A stretch of 64,000 bases of DNA from an uncultured Bacteroidia bacterium (lineage in GTDB: Bacteria; Bacteroidota; Bacteroidia; Bacteroidales; ML635J-15). Positions 1 to 8,551 of this stretch are shown piece by piece. Each line of letters begins with the position of its first letter. The stretch's first letter is position 1. The DNA is taken from positions 1-64,000 of the forward strand of contig CADAXK010000002.1 of the NCBI GenBank assembly GCA_902791865.1, written 5' to 3'. Below the pieces are notes generated by a model, which did no database searches, had not been told where the DNA came from, and saw only the letters and a program-made list of their open reading frames with translations. A program made the translations under genes and the position numbers.

Positions 1-252
1 AGCCTTTGAAAAAGAAATAGTTCAACCTTGTTTTGGGTCTCTTTTTGACACTTATAACATTTTCATGGCAATTTCAGGTCTCTTTTTGACACATACGCCA
101 AAAATTCAATGATTTAATAATTGTAGCGGCGCAATGATTTGCGCCGATTGAGACGCAAAATTTTGCGTCTGTACAGGAAGAATCGCGCCATGGCACGATT
201 GTACATGATGAATCAATAATAATTGTAGTGGCGCAATGTGTTGCGCCGTTTC
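1..252. repeat. Gene-free stretch with palindromic repeats
   Basis: No gene is seen here. A 16-bp direct repeat (GGTCTCTTTTTGACAC) lies at 36-51 and 77-92. From 121 on there are four units of the window's palindrome family: a GGCGCAA..TTGCGCC hairpin after TTGTAG at 121-146, AGACGCAAAATTTTGCGTCT at 151-170 followed by GTACA, a GCGCCATGGC unit ending in TTGTACA at 181-204, and a second GGCGCAA unit at 223-248. The region lies downstream of the minus-strand activase gene. Confidence 0.75.
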
Positions 253-3200
253 CTATGCCTTCTTTATCTTGCTTTTCGCATTTTCCAGAATGAAGTGCAA
301 CCTGTTGAACACATTAGCCTCCGATGTGCCGGCGTCGAAGTCGAGGAAGAGTAGGTTCATGTCGGGGTAAATCTGCTTGATTTTCTTTTCCATGCCCTTG
401 GAAATGATGTGGTTGGCTATACAACCGAATGGTTGTAAACTTACCACGCTGCTTATTCCGTTCTTTGCATAGTTTGCAATTTCGGCAGGCAGAAGCCAGC
501 CTTCGCCGAAGTTGGTGGCTGGATTTACAATCTTGGTGGCATCATTGAAGGCTTCGAACAGGTTGTCGAACGGACGGTAGCTCGGGAAGCCTGCGCAAAT
601 CTTGTCGTACTTGCGTGCAAACCTTGCTATTAGGTTGTAAATGCTTGTGCTTACGAATGTTGGCGTCTTGCTGGGCTTGATGTGGTATTTGCGGTTTACT
701 GCGTTGTTTACCAGTCCGTTGATGAAGAAGTTGTAAATCGACGGCACTGCAACTTCAAAGCCTTGGTCGTTGAGCCAATCAACAACGTACTTGTTGCTGA
801 ATGCGTTGTATTTCAGGTATATCTCGCCGACGATGCCGATGGTCGGGTAGGTGCTTCCTTCGTTGATGTTCTCGCGGAATTCAGCAACGGCTTTCTTTAG
901 AAGTCCCTGAAGTTTTTCGCCATTCTTGTTTTCGATGTACGGGAAACTCATTTCGGTGTATTTGTCCCTGATTTTCCGAGCAATACCTTTTTCCTTTTCC
1001 CTGATGACTGCTCCTTGGTACAATTTGGAAAGGCAGTCGGCATACAGCATTGTGTTGAGTAACAAGCCGATGTTTTTCGAAACATGAAGGTCGAACCCTG
1101 GCTGGTAGTTTATCTTGCTGCTGCCTGTTGCCACCGAAATGACGGGAATATTCTCGAATCCTGCAGTTACCATTGCGTTCTTAATCAGCGACAAATAGTT
1201 GCTGGCTCGGCATTGTCCACCTGTCTGCGTGATGGCAACGGCAATGTCGTCCGGATTGAATTTTCCGCTTTTGAGAGCCATCATTATCGTGCCGATGACA
1301 ATGGTGGCAGGGTAGCAGATGTCGTTGTTGGCGTATTTAAGGCCATATTCGTTCGATTCAGGCGTTCCTTTTGGCAGGTTGAGAAGATTATAGCCCTTTG
1401 CCTTAAAGAAGGCTGGAATGAACTCTGAATAGCCTTCTGCGAAGTATGGACCGATAATTAACCTGCGTTTGTCGGCTTCCATGAACGGTTTGGTGGTTAC
1501 GAACTTGGTTTCCTTGCGATGTCCGTTGTTGAGCTTGAGGCTTTCAACGAGAGAACGGATGCGCAGGCGCAGAGAACCTATGTTGTTTACATCATCAATC
1601 TTTAATATGGTGAGATTCTTGCCTTTACGGTTCAATATGCTTCCCATCTCATCGAGTATGAAGGCATCGGGACCGCAGCCGAACGAGGTGAGTTCGATAA
1701 ACTGAACATTGTCGGGAGCGTTGGCAACATAGTGCGCCGCCTTGAAGATTCGCGTCGGGAAACTCCACTGTGTGAGCGAGTGCAGTTCGTCGAAGATGTT
1801 TTCATTGTCCAGATACGAAACATTTTCGGTTACGACATCTATGCCCATCTCGGCAACTGCCTGTGACACTTTGTGTTGTATGAGCGGGTCGATGTGGTAG
1901 GGACGGCCTGCCAGAACAATTACTGTTCTGCCGTCGCGATTGGCTTTTTCGATTACCTCGGCGGTGCGCTCTGTGAGGCGTGCGCGGAAGTTTGCCTGTG
2001 CTTCAATGGCATTTTCGATGGCTTTGCGACGCATCTTCTTGTCAAAGCCAAGCGACTTCAAATAGGCATTGCACGACTTCCAAAGCAACTCATCATTACT
2101 GAATGTAATTATCGGATTGTCAAATCGTATGCCGTATTTATTTTCAGTATCGATTGAACTCTTTATTACATCACCGTAACCGCTCACGATGGGGCAGTTG
2201 TAGCTGTTGTTCGACTTCTCGTCGTCCTTTACTTCGAGTACGATGTAAGGGTAGAAAATGAAATCGACTTTCTTGTTGACAAGGTCGAGTATATGTCCGT
2301 TCATGAGTTTCGCAGGGAAGCAGATGTTGTCGGACATAATCGACTTAACGCCAGGCTCGTAGAGTTTGTTTGTCGAGTCGCCTGACAATACGACTTCGTA
2401 GCCCAAGGTGCTGAACATTGCCTGCCAGAACTGGAAATTCTCGTACATGCCCAATGCGCGCGGCAGTCCGACCTTTTTGCCGTTCTTGGCGGTTGTGTAT
2501 TCATGCTTTTCAAACAGCATGTCGTCCTTTTCGGCGTGCAGGTTGATGCCCTTGGCGGTGCTTTCTGACCTGTTGGAGAATACTTTTTCGCAGTTGTTGC
2601 CCGCGTAGAACGAATTGCCGTTCTCGAACTTGAAAATGTTCACAGTGCATTGGTTTTCACAACCTTTGCAGTTGACAATCGACGATTTATATTCGTTGAA
2701 CTTGATAAGTTCCGAAATGCTGGTCTCGTTGTGGCAATCGGTTGATTTTCCGTAGATTGCAGCACCAAAGGCTCCCATAAGTTCGGGAATGTCGGAGAAG
2801 AAGACATTTTTGCCTGTCAGCACTTCCAATGCTTTGACTATGGAGAGGTTCTTCATTGTTCCGCCCTGAACGACAATGTTGTCGCCAAGTTCGTTCAAGT
2901 TCTTTAGTTTCAGTACTTTGAACAGGCAATTCTTGATGACGGAGTAGGAGAAACCTGCGGCAATATTCTCTATGGAGGTGCCTTCGCGAAGCGACTGCTT
3001 TACCTTTGAGTTCATAAAGACTGTGCAGCGGGTGCCGAGGTCGTAGGGTTGGTCGGCGGTGCATGCCATGCGTGCAAATTCTGCAACAGGATAGTTGAGC
3101 ATGTTGGCGTAAGTCTCTATGAACGAGCCACATCCCGACGAACAAGCCTCGTTGATTTCGATGCGCTTTATGCTGCCATTGTCGATGAAGATGGCTTTCA

Positions 3201-4506
3201 TGTCCTGTCCGCCTATGTCGAGGACAAACGACACTTCGGGGCAAACTTCACGGGCTGCAATGTAGTGCGCCATTGTCTCGACAATGCCATTGTTCATATT
3301 AAAGGCTTTCTTTAATAGATTTTCGCCATATCCTGTAGCAGTGCTACTTACGATTTTGATTTTTATGTTTTTCTCCTCCTCAAATTTTTGCAGCGACCTC
3401 ATACTTTCGACAAAAGTATTGAAACTGTTACCATTATTTCGGAGGTAATCCTTATAGATTATGTTGAGATTGTTGTCGATAAGGACAACTTTGGTTGTGG
3501 TGGAGCCAGAATCGACGCCAAGATGACACCTTATCTCTGATCCGCTTTCTGGTTCAATTGTCTTGAGCGAGAATCTCTGTCGGTCGGCTTTCCAGGTCTG
3601 GAATTCTTCATCGGAATCGAAGAGCTTTTTTAAGACATTACCATTTGATTTAGAAATAGAATCATGCTTTTTGTTCAACTTTTGAATTAAGTTGGAAATT
3701 GACTCTGGTTTCTCGTTGTACTTCTTGGCTAAGAAGGCGCATCCCAATGCAGGGAACAATTCCGTATTTTCTGGAATTATACAATCTTCATTGTTGATTT
3801 TTAAGATGTTAATAAAGCTCTCTTTAAGTTGTGGTATAAACTTGAACGGACCACCGCAGAAAAGTATTGGCGGTACTATGTCGGTTCCGCGGGCAAGCGA
3901 CGATGTCACCTGCATTGCCACCGAGTTGAGCACCGAAGCGGCAATGTCCTGCTTGCTGGTGTTTCGGCTTATAAGGTTCTGTATATCAGTCTTCGAGAAT
4001 ACTCCGCAGCGTGAAGCTATGGGGTAGATTGTCTTGTGGTCTGCGGCTAACTGATTGAGTTCTATCGGCTCTATGCCGAGCAGGGTGGCCGTCTGGTCGA
4101 TGAACGCTCCTGTTCCACCTGCGCACGAACCATTCATGCGGATGTCGGGAGTTTTGCCTGGCTGGAGGAAAATCATCTTGCTGTCCTCGCCGCCAATATC
4201 GACGAAGGTGCGTACCTGCGGATACTTTTCCTTTATCCATTCGGTGGAAGCAATGACTTCCTGAACGAACCTTGCGCCGGCCTTTTCTGCGTATCCCATT
4301 CCTACAGAGCCTGTTATTATTGTGCTTGCTTCGATGTCACCAAGCTTTTCGACGACTTTGCCGAGTGTTTCCGACAGCGTGTCGACCACATTGGCGTTGT
4401 GGCGCCTGTATTCCGAAAACAGAATGTTGTCGTCTCTGTCGAGGACTATGGTTTTTACAGTTGTTGAACCGATGTCGATTCCGAGTCTATATGATTGATT
4501 TTCCAT
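253..4506 (-). CDS. Giant 2-hydroxyacyl-CoA dehydratase activase-like protein (BcrAD/BadFG x2 + DUF2229)
   Basis: A 1417-residue fusion. Residues 1-270 and about 328-590 are two ASKHA-type ATPase domains of the BcrAD/BadFG/HgdC activase family. Each has a phosphate-binding start (GIDIGSTT near 9; GVDSGSTTTK near 330) and the two cysteines that bridge a 4Fe-4S cluster in the homodimeric activase (GSCAGGTGAF, C128, and SRCGVF, C167; EACSSGCGSF, C455, and GTRCTVF, C494). A Cys cluster (C613, C616, C620, C639) follows, then a DUF2229 region from about 679 and a C-terminal HgdB/C-like portion. Family members use ATP to push electrons to low-potential dehydratase/reductase partners. The substrate of this fused form is unknown, and no acyl-CoA dehydratase partner is visible here. 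The gene starts 3 nt after the TetR stop, so the two are probably co-transcribed and coupled. Confidence 0.88.
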   Translation of the reverse strand: MENQSYRLGIDIGSTTVKTIVLDRDDNILFSEYRRHNANVVDTLSETLGKVVEKLGDIEASTIITGSVGMGYAEKAGARFVQEVIASTEWIKEKYPQVRTFVDIGGEDSKMIFLQPGKTPDIRMNGSCAGGTGAFIDQTATLLGIEPIELNQLAADHKTIYPIASRCGVFSKTDIQNLISRNTSKQDIAASVLNSVAMQVTSSLARGTDIVPPILFCGGPFKFIPQLKESFINILKINNEDCIIPENTELFPALGCAFLAKKYNEKPESISNLIQKLNKKHDSISKSNGNVLKKLFDSDEEFQTWKADRQRFSLKTIEPESGSEIRCHLGVDSGSTTTKVVLIDNNLNIIYKDYLRNNGNSFNTFVESMRSLQKFEEEKNIKIKIVSSTATGYGENLLKKAFNMNNGIVETMAHYIAAREVCPEVSFVLDIGGQDMKAIFIDNGSIKRIEINEACSSGCGSFIETYANMLNYPVAEFARMACTADQPYDLGTRCTVFMNSKVKQSLREGTSIENIAAGFSYSVIKNCLFKVLKLKNLNELGDNIVVQGGTMKNLSIVKALEVLTGKNVFFSDIPELMGAFGAAIYGKSTDCHNETSISELIKFNEYKSSIVNCKGCENQCTVNIFKFENGNSFYAGNNCEKVFSNRSESTAKGINLHAEKDDMLFEKHEYTTAKNGKKVGLPRALGMYENFQFWQAMFSTLGYEVVLSGDSTNKLYEPGVKSIMSDNICFPAKLMNGHILDLVNKKVDFIFYPYIVLEVKDDEKSNNSYNCPIVSGYGDVIKSSIDTENKYGIRFDNPIITFSNDELLWKSCNAYLKSLGFDKKMRRKAIENAIEAQANFRARLTERTAEVIEKANRDGRTVIVLAGRPYHIDPLIQHKVSQAVAEMGIDVVTENVSYLDNENIFDELHSLTQWSFPTRIFKAAHYVANAPDNVQFIELTSFGCGPDAFILDEMGSILNRKGKNLTILKIDDVNNIGSLRLRIRSLVESLKLNNGHRKETKFVTTKPFMEADKRRLIIGPYFAEGYSEFIPAFFKAKGYNLLNLPKGTPESNEYGLKYANNDICYPATIVIGTIMMALKSGKFNPDDIAVAITQTGGQCRASNYLSLIKNAMVTAGFENIPVISVATGSSKINYQPGFDLHVSKNIGLLLNTMLYADCLSKLYQGAVIREKEKGIARKIRDKYTEMSFPYIENKNGEKLQGLLKKAVAEFRENINEGSTYPTIGIVGEIYLKYNAFSNKYVVDWLNDQGFEVAVPSIYNFFINGLVNNAVNRKYHIKPSKTPTFVSTSIYNLIARFARKYDKICAGFPSYRPFDNLFEAFNDATKIVNPATNFGEGWLLPAEIANYAKNGISSVVSLQPFGCIANHIISKGMEKKIKQIYPDMNLLFLDFDAGTSEANVFNRLHFILENAKSKIKKA

Positions 4507-4509
4507 GCT

Positions 4510-5133
4510 TTACTTGTTTTTAGGTCTTAAGCTGCACATTATTGTCTCTACCACTTCGTGCTTGCGTTGTTGCAACAGCTCGGCAATTTCTTCGTCGTCG
4601 AAGTTGAACTGGCTTTCGAGGAGCGGAAGCATAAAGAATATTATTATGTTCATTGACACTATGTTGATTAGCAGGTCGAGGGTGGAGATGGGGCGGATGT
4701 TGCCTTTCTGGATTTCTTCCTGCAGTTCGTGGTCGAAGCGACGGTATATTTCAAGGTTCTTGTTGTAAATGTTTTTGACAAGTGCGCTACGGCGTTCTTC
4801 GTTAAGTATCAGTTCGTTGACTATCAAAAACGGAATCTGCCTGTTCTCTATCAGCAGGTTGAAGTGCGCCTCGATTTTCTTGCGTAGCCTTGTGGTGAAC
4901 GGCTCGTCGCTGTCGTCGAAGGTTGTGAAAATGTAGAGGAACTTAGTGAATTTCGCTTGAAAAATCTGCTGGAAAAGGTTTTCTTTAGTGCGAAAATAGT
5001 AGTGTACGAGAGCTTGGTTGCATCCCGCTTTCTTGGCTATGTCGGTGGTACTCACCAGCGAAAATCCCTTTTCGAGGAACAGTTCTTCGGCACATTGCAG
5101 AATCTGCTGTTCCATATTGTTGTCCTTGTTCAT
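4510..5133 (-). CDS. TetR/AcrR family transcriptional regulator
   Basis: 207 residues. The N-terminal helix-turn-helix is typical of TetR (residues about 10-55, with TTDIAKKAGCNQALVHYYF as the recognition region followed by KENLF). The C-terminal two thirds form a helical ligand/dimer domain with no recognisable signature. It is the first gene of a two-gene unit with the giant activase-like protein, separated from it by 3 nt, and a -7 box lies about 23 nt upstream of its start. It most likely autoregulates and controls the activase gene in response to an unknown ligand, by analogy with other TetR genes placed in front of their targets. Confidence 0.9.
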   Translation of the reverse strand: MNKDNNMEQQILQCAEELFLEKGFSLVSTTDIAKKAGCNQALVHYYFRTKENLFQQIFQAKFTKFLYIFTTFDDSDEPFTTRLRKKIEAHFNLLIENRQIPFLIVNELILNEERRSALVKNIYNKNLEIYRRFDHELQEEIQKGNIRPISTLDLLINIVSMNIIIFFMLPLLESQFNFDDEEIAELLQQRKHEVVETIMCSLRPKNK

Positions 5134-5156
5134 CCTTTGCGTTTTAAAAACTGCCG

Positions 5157-5164
5157 CAAAATTA
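5157..5164 (-). promoter_or_regulatory. -7 promoter box of the TetR-activase unit
   Basis: On the minus strand the sequence reads TAATTTTG, an exact match to the Bacteroidota TAnnTTTG -7 consensus, 23 nt before the TetR start codon. The flanking AT-rich DNA to 5275 contains no gene. Confidence 0.55.
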
Positions 5165-5275
5165 ATAATTTTATTTAATAGAGTTATTAAATTGACTGAT
5201 GAAATTTTTAGATTATAGTATTGGGGTGATTTTTAATTATTTGCCAATTGCAAAAACTAATTGCACTAAAATAGG

Positions 5276-5312
5276 AAATTAGGGGAAATGTTTGGAAAAT
5301 GTCCCCTAATTT
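5276..5312. terminator. Strong hairpin downstream of gpmI
   Basis: An 11-bp perfect stem (AAATTAGGGGA / TCCCCTAATTT) with a 15-nt loop, about 55 nt past the gpmI stop. The stem ends in A/T pairs that give a short U tract on either strand, so it may act as a bidirectional terminator between gpmI and the TetR promoter. The U tract is weak, so another role is possible. Confidence 0.45.
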
Positions 5313-5366
5313 GTAGTAATGTTTGCGATACTGTCGCAAGAATTCGATTGACTATGAATTGCTATC

Positions 5367-6896
5367 TTAATACAACGCCTTTCCCGTCATTTCCTTTGGC
5401 TGTTCTATGCCCATGAGTTTCAATATTGTTGGGGCAACATCGGCTAAGATGCCGTTGTTCAGCGATTTTACCTTGTCGGAAATGGCAATGCAGGGAACAG
5501 GGTTGAGCGAATGGGCGGTGTTTGGCGAACCATCGGGATTAACGGCGTTGTCGGCGTTGCCGTGGTCGGCGATGATGATGACATCGTAGCCGTTGTTGCG
5601 GGCGGCGGCAACCACTTCGCCTATGCACTTGTCAACATCCTCAACTGCTTCCCAGATCGCCTTGTAAACGCCTGTATGTCCGACCATATCGCCGTTGGCA
5701 AAGTTGACAACAATAAGGTTGTGCTCGTTCTTGTTGATTTCGGCAACAAGGTTGTCCTTGACGATGAACGCGCTCATTTCGGGCTGCAGGTCGTAGGTGG
5801 CAACTTTGGGCGAGGGTATGAGTATGCGCTTTTCTCCATCAAATTCGGTTTCGCGACCACCGTTGAAGAAGAAGGTCACGTGTGCGTACTTTTCGGTTTC
5901 GGCTATTCGCAGTTGCTTCAGTCCGTTGCGCGAAACTATCTCGCCGAGAGTGTTTTGCGGATATTCCTTGCCGTAAATCACATTCACGCCCTTGAAATTC
6001 TCATCGTAGCAGGTCATTGTGTAGTACTTGAGCGGAATTGTGTGCATTCCTTCTTCGGGGAATTCCTGCTGGGTGAGGGCGGTGGTTATCTGGCGGAGCC
6101 TGTCGGTGCGGAAGTTGAAGCAGATGACAACATCGTCGGGCTGAATGGTCGTGAGCGGATTGCCGTTGCCGTCAACCATCACTATAGGCTTAATGAATTC
6201 GTCGGTAACGCCTTCGTCGTACGACTTTTGCATCGAGGCAAGTATGTCGGTTGATTTTTCGCCTATACCACTGACCATCAAGTCGTATCCGAGTTTTATG
6301 CGGTTCCAGCGCTTGTCACGGTCCATAGTGTAGTAACGACCTACGAGCGAGGCAAGTTTTACAGCCGACTTGGTTTCCGACATATAATCGACAATTCCCT
6401 TAACGAAGCCGATTCCGCTCTTGGGGTCGGTGTCGCGGCCGTCGGTGAGGGCGTGTACGAAAGTCTGTTTGCAACCTTTCATGTCCGACATCTTAATTAG
6501 TGCTTCGAGATGCTTGTCCGACGAGTGTACGCCGCCGTTGGAGACAAGTCCTAGCAGATGCACCTGCTTGCCGTTCTTCAATGCATAATCGAAGGCTTCG
6601 TTTAGCTTTTCGTTCTTGAAGAAGTCGCCGCTTGCAATGGCGTTATTGATGCGACCATAGTCCTGATATACAATACGACCGGCGCCAATGTTGAGGTGTC
6701 CGACTTCTGAGTTTCCCATCTGTCCGTCGGGCAGACCGACATTCTCACCGCAGGCAAGAAGTTGCGAATGAGGATATTGCTTTAGAAAATTGTGATAGTT
6801 TATTGTGTTTGCCGAGTCAATTACATCGGCCTTGTCGTGCTTTCCAATTCCCCATCCGTCGAGTATCATGAGGATGGCTTTCTTGTTTTCGTTCAT
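5367..6896 (-). CDS. gpmI: 2,3-bisphosphoglycerate-independent phosphoglycerate mutase
   Basis: 509 residues, the usual length for the cofactor-independent enzyme that interconverts 3- and 2-phosphoglycerate in glycolysis. The N-terminus has the metal-binding motif MILDGWGIG, and the catalytic serine lies in [16 protein letters not shown] (about residues 60-75). The C-terminal phosphatase half carries the metal ligands (DMVGHTG and IIADHGNAD, near residues 408 and 447). It is monocistronic in appearance: a near-consensus -7 element (TATCTTCG on the minus strand at 6922-6929) lies just upstream. The catalytic residues seen are intact. Confidence 0.97.
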   Translation of the reverse strand: MNENKKAILMILDGWGIGKHDKADVIDSANTINYHNFLKQYPHSQLLACGENVGLPDGQMGNSEVGHLNIGAGRIVYQDYGRINNAIASGDFFKNEKLNEAFDYALKNGKQVHLLGLVSNGGVHSSDKHLEALIKMSDMKGCKQTFVHALTDGRDTDPKSGIGFVKGIVDYMSETKSAVKLASLVGRYYTMDRDKRWNRIKLGYDLMVSGIGEKSTDILASMQKSYDEGVTDEFIKPIVMVDGNGNPLTTIQPDDVVICFNFRTDRLRQITTALTQQEFPEEGMHTIPLKYYTMTCYDENFKGVNVIYGKEYPQNTLGEIVSRNGLKQLRIAETEKYAHVTFFFNGGRETEFDGEKRILIPSPKVATYDLQPEMSAFIVKDNLVAEINKNEHNLIVVNFANGDMVGHTGVYKAIWEAVEDVDKCIGEVVAAARNNGYDVIIIADHGNADNAVNPDGSPNTAHSLNPVPCIAISDKVKSLNNGILADVAPTILKLMGIEQPKEMTGKALY

Positions 6897-6943
6897 CTGT
6901 TTGAGTGTTTAAAATAACTTGCGAAGATAATAAAAATATGCTT

Positions 6944-8290
6944 TTATCTGTTAGCGAAAATTTTGTCCATTATATTTTCGACTTGTCCTGCGTAATAATA
7001 AGGTAAATTGTAGAGAGTGAACTGTTTTCCGCTTGGGAGAGTTATGGTATCGACAGTTTTTGGTTGAGCCCAGAAACGCATTGCGTACTGGCATGATGCC
7101 TGTTCCATAAAGAGATTCAGAGATTTAAGGTGCGCATTGTGTCCCGATTTTACTTCTATTGGCATGGCTCCGTAGAGTCGGCTTTTGTAGAGGAAATCTA
7201 TTTCCGCCTGCGAATTTTTTTCTTCTCTTACCCAAAAATGCCTATAGTCCAGAAACAAATTGGATTGCCCTAAAAGTTCCTGACCTACAATGTGTTCCGC
7301 TATTTTGCCTTTCCATGCATCAACAATGTCGGTTTTGCCGAAAAGTTCAGATTGTACGCCTGCTGCATAGTTTACCAATCCTGTGTCCAGCCACATTAGT
7401 TTAGGCTTTTTTCGCATGTCATCGCTGAATGGAACTGTGGTTTCTGTAGTCGGGTATGTCAGTTCAAGAAGCATGGCTTTTTGCAGGGTTCTCATGGCTT
7501 CGCCAACTTCTCGGCTTTTGTAGTTGCTGTTGCCGAAACGCTCGAATGTTATCCGTGATGCTGCATATTGCCAGCCCTTGTTTATTATGAACCGCAAAAC
7601 ATTGCGCATGGTTTCATTTTTCTTGTACTTTTCCACATCATCTGAGTAACTGGTAAGAAGTGGCTGATATACATTGTCCAATGCAACAAGGTCGTGTTTC
7701 TTTGCGTATTGCGCTACAGCCTCTGGCATTCCGCCAACGAGCGCGTACTGGTTGAAAAGCGTCATCACCCTGTTGTGAAGCACATCAGGCACATCGAAAT
7801 TTTCTATCATGTCGCGAAGCGGCTTTTCGTCTATCGCTCCGAGAAATTCTGTGAAAGTGCAGGGGCGGAGTGCCATAAATTCCACTCGTCCCACAGGGAA
7901 TGATATTTCGGTGTTTATCATTGTCTCAAGCAAAGAGCCTGCTGCTATGACATAAACATCGGGCAGTTCCTCGTAGAAGAATCGCAAAACCTTTACTGCA
8001 AATGGCGAATTTTGTATTTCATCGATGAAAAGCAATATGTCACCTTCCTTTTTCTTGTGCCTTACCGACAAAAGCAGGTCGAAAAGTTCTTTGGCTGACA
8101 TTTCGCGCGAAAACAGTTGCAAGTCATCTGGATTTTCAAGGTTAAACGACAGGAAAGAATTGAACTCTTTGGCAAAGGTTTTTATCAGCGAAGTTTTACC
8201 GACTTGCCTTGCTCCTCTGACTATAAGAGGCTTCCTGTTTTCTTTAGTCCTCCAGTTTCTGAGCCATTTTATTGCATTTCTTTGAAACAT
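6944..8290 (-). CDS. AAA+ ATPase with C-terminal DUF4143 (AAA_14 family)
   Basis: 448 residues. Walker A is GARQVGKTSLI (about 26-36) and Walker B is ILLFIDEIQNS (about 86-96). A sensor-like AAGSLLE follows, and the C-terminal half is the DUF4143 module typical of this large anaerobe-enriched family, with a PIEVKSG nuclease-fold-like motif near residue 375. Family members have no firmly established function. The E-VK arrangement resembles restriction-endonuclease-like folds, so nucleic-acid processing has been suggested; that is inference. A TATCTTTG promoter and a 33-bp tandem repeat lie immediately upstream. The gene looks like a stand-alone accessory gene. Confidence 0.88.
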   Translation of the reverse strand: MFQRNAIKWLRNWRTKENRKPLIVRGARQVGKTSLIKTFAKEFNSFLSFNLENPDDLQLFSREMSAKELFDLLLSVRHKKKEGDILLFIDEIQNSPFAVKVLRFFYEELPDVYVIAAGSLLETMINTEISFPVGRVEFMALRPCTFTEFLGAIDEKPLRDMIENFDVPDVLHNRVMTLFNQYALVGGMPEAVAQYAKKHDLVALDNVYQPLLTSYSDDVEKYKKNETMRNVLRFIINKGWQYAASRITFERFGNSNYKSREVGEAMRTLQKAMLLELTYPTTETTVPFSDDMRKKPKLMWLDTGLVNYAAGVQSELFGKTDIVDAWKGKIAEHIVGQELLGQSNLFLDYRHFWVREEKNSQAEIDFLYKSRLYGAMPIEVKSGHNAHLKSLNLFMEQASCQYAMRFWAQPKTVDTITLPSGKQFTLYNLPYYYAGQVENIMDKIFANR

Positions 8291-8316
8291 AATGGTTTGC
8301 GATTTTTATTTCTCCG

Positions 8317-8324
8317 CAAAGATA
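8317..8324 (-). promoter_or_regulatory. -7 box of the DUF4143 ATPase gene
   Basis: The minus strand reads TATCTTTG, an exact TAnnTTTG match, 26 nt before the ATG. A TTTG -33-like element is found 18 nt further upstream, inside the adjacent 33-bp repeat unit. Confidence 0.6.
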
Positions 8325-8334
8325 CATCTTTTTG

Positions 8335-8415
8335 CACAAATCCAAACATAAAATCAAAAATTTTTGTAACAAATCCAAACATAAAATCGAGATTTTTTGT
8401 AACAGATCCAAAGAT
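8335..8415. repeat. 33-bp tandem repeat, two full and one partial copy
   Basis: The string ACAAATCCAAACATAAAATC begins at 8336 and again at 8369, and a degraded third start (ACAGATCC) is at 8402, giving a constant 33-bp period. The array sits directly upstream of the ATPase promoter on the minus strand and overlaps its -33 region, as an operator array would. It also lies 140-215 bp upstream of mutS. Confidence 0.7.
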
Positions 8416-8523
8416 ACTTTTGGGCTTAGTTCTTGATTGTCGTCCTCAAAATCGGTCTTGCTTGTTTTATAACTTTGCCCTATTTGTTAATAATGTTTAA
8501 GAGAGAACATCAATTTTTTTCAG

Positions 8524-8531
8524 TAGTTTTG
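8524..8531 (+). promoter_or_regulatory. -7 box of mutS
   Basis: TAGTTTTG matches TAnnTTTG and lies 20 nt before the mutS ATG. A second match, TAACTTTG, is at 8470-8477, so mutS may have two promoters. The rest of 8416-8551 shows no gene. Confidence 0.55.
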
Positions 8532-8551
8532 CACTCCTAAAATAGTTTCCG

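Noticed and set aside
5511..6254. 247-codon plus-strand frame
   Set aside because: Antisense to gpmI with the typical low-information Val/Ala-rich shadow translation.
8117..8500. 127-codon plus-strand frame with apparent 11-residue repeats
   Set aside because: It overlaps the ATPase gene antisense, and the repeats are just the 33-bp DNA repeat read in frame.
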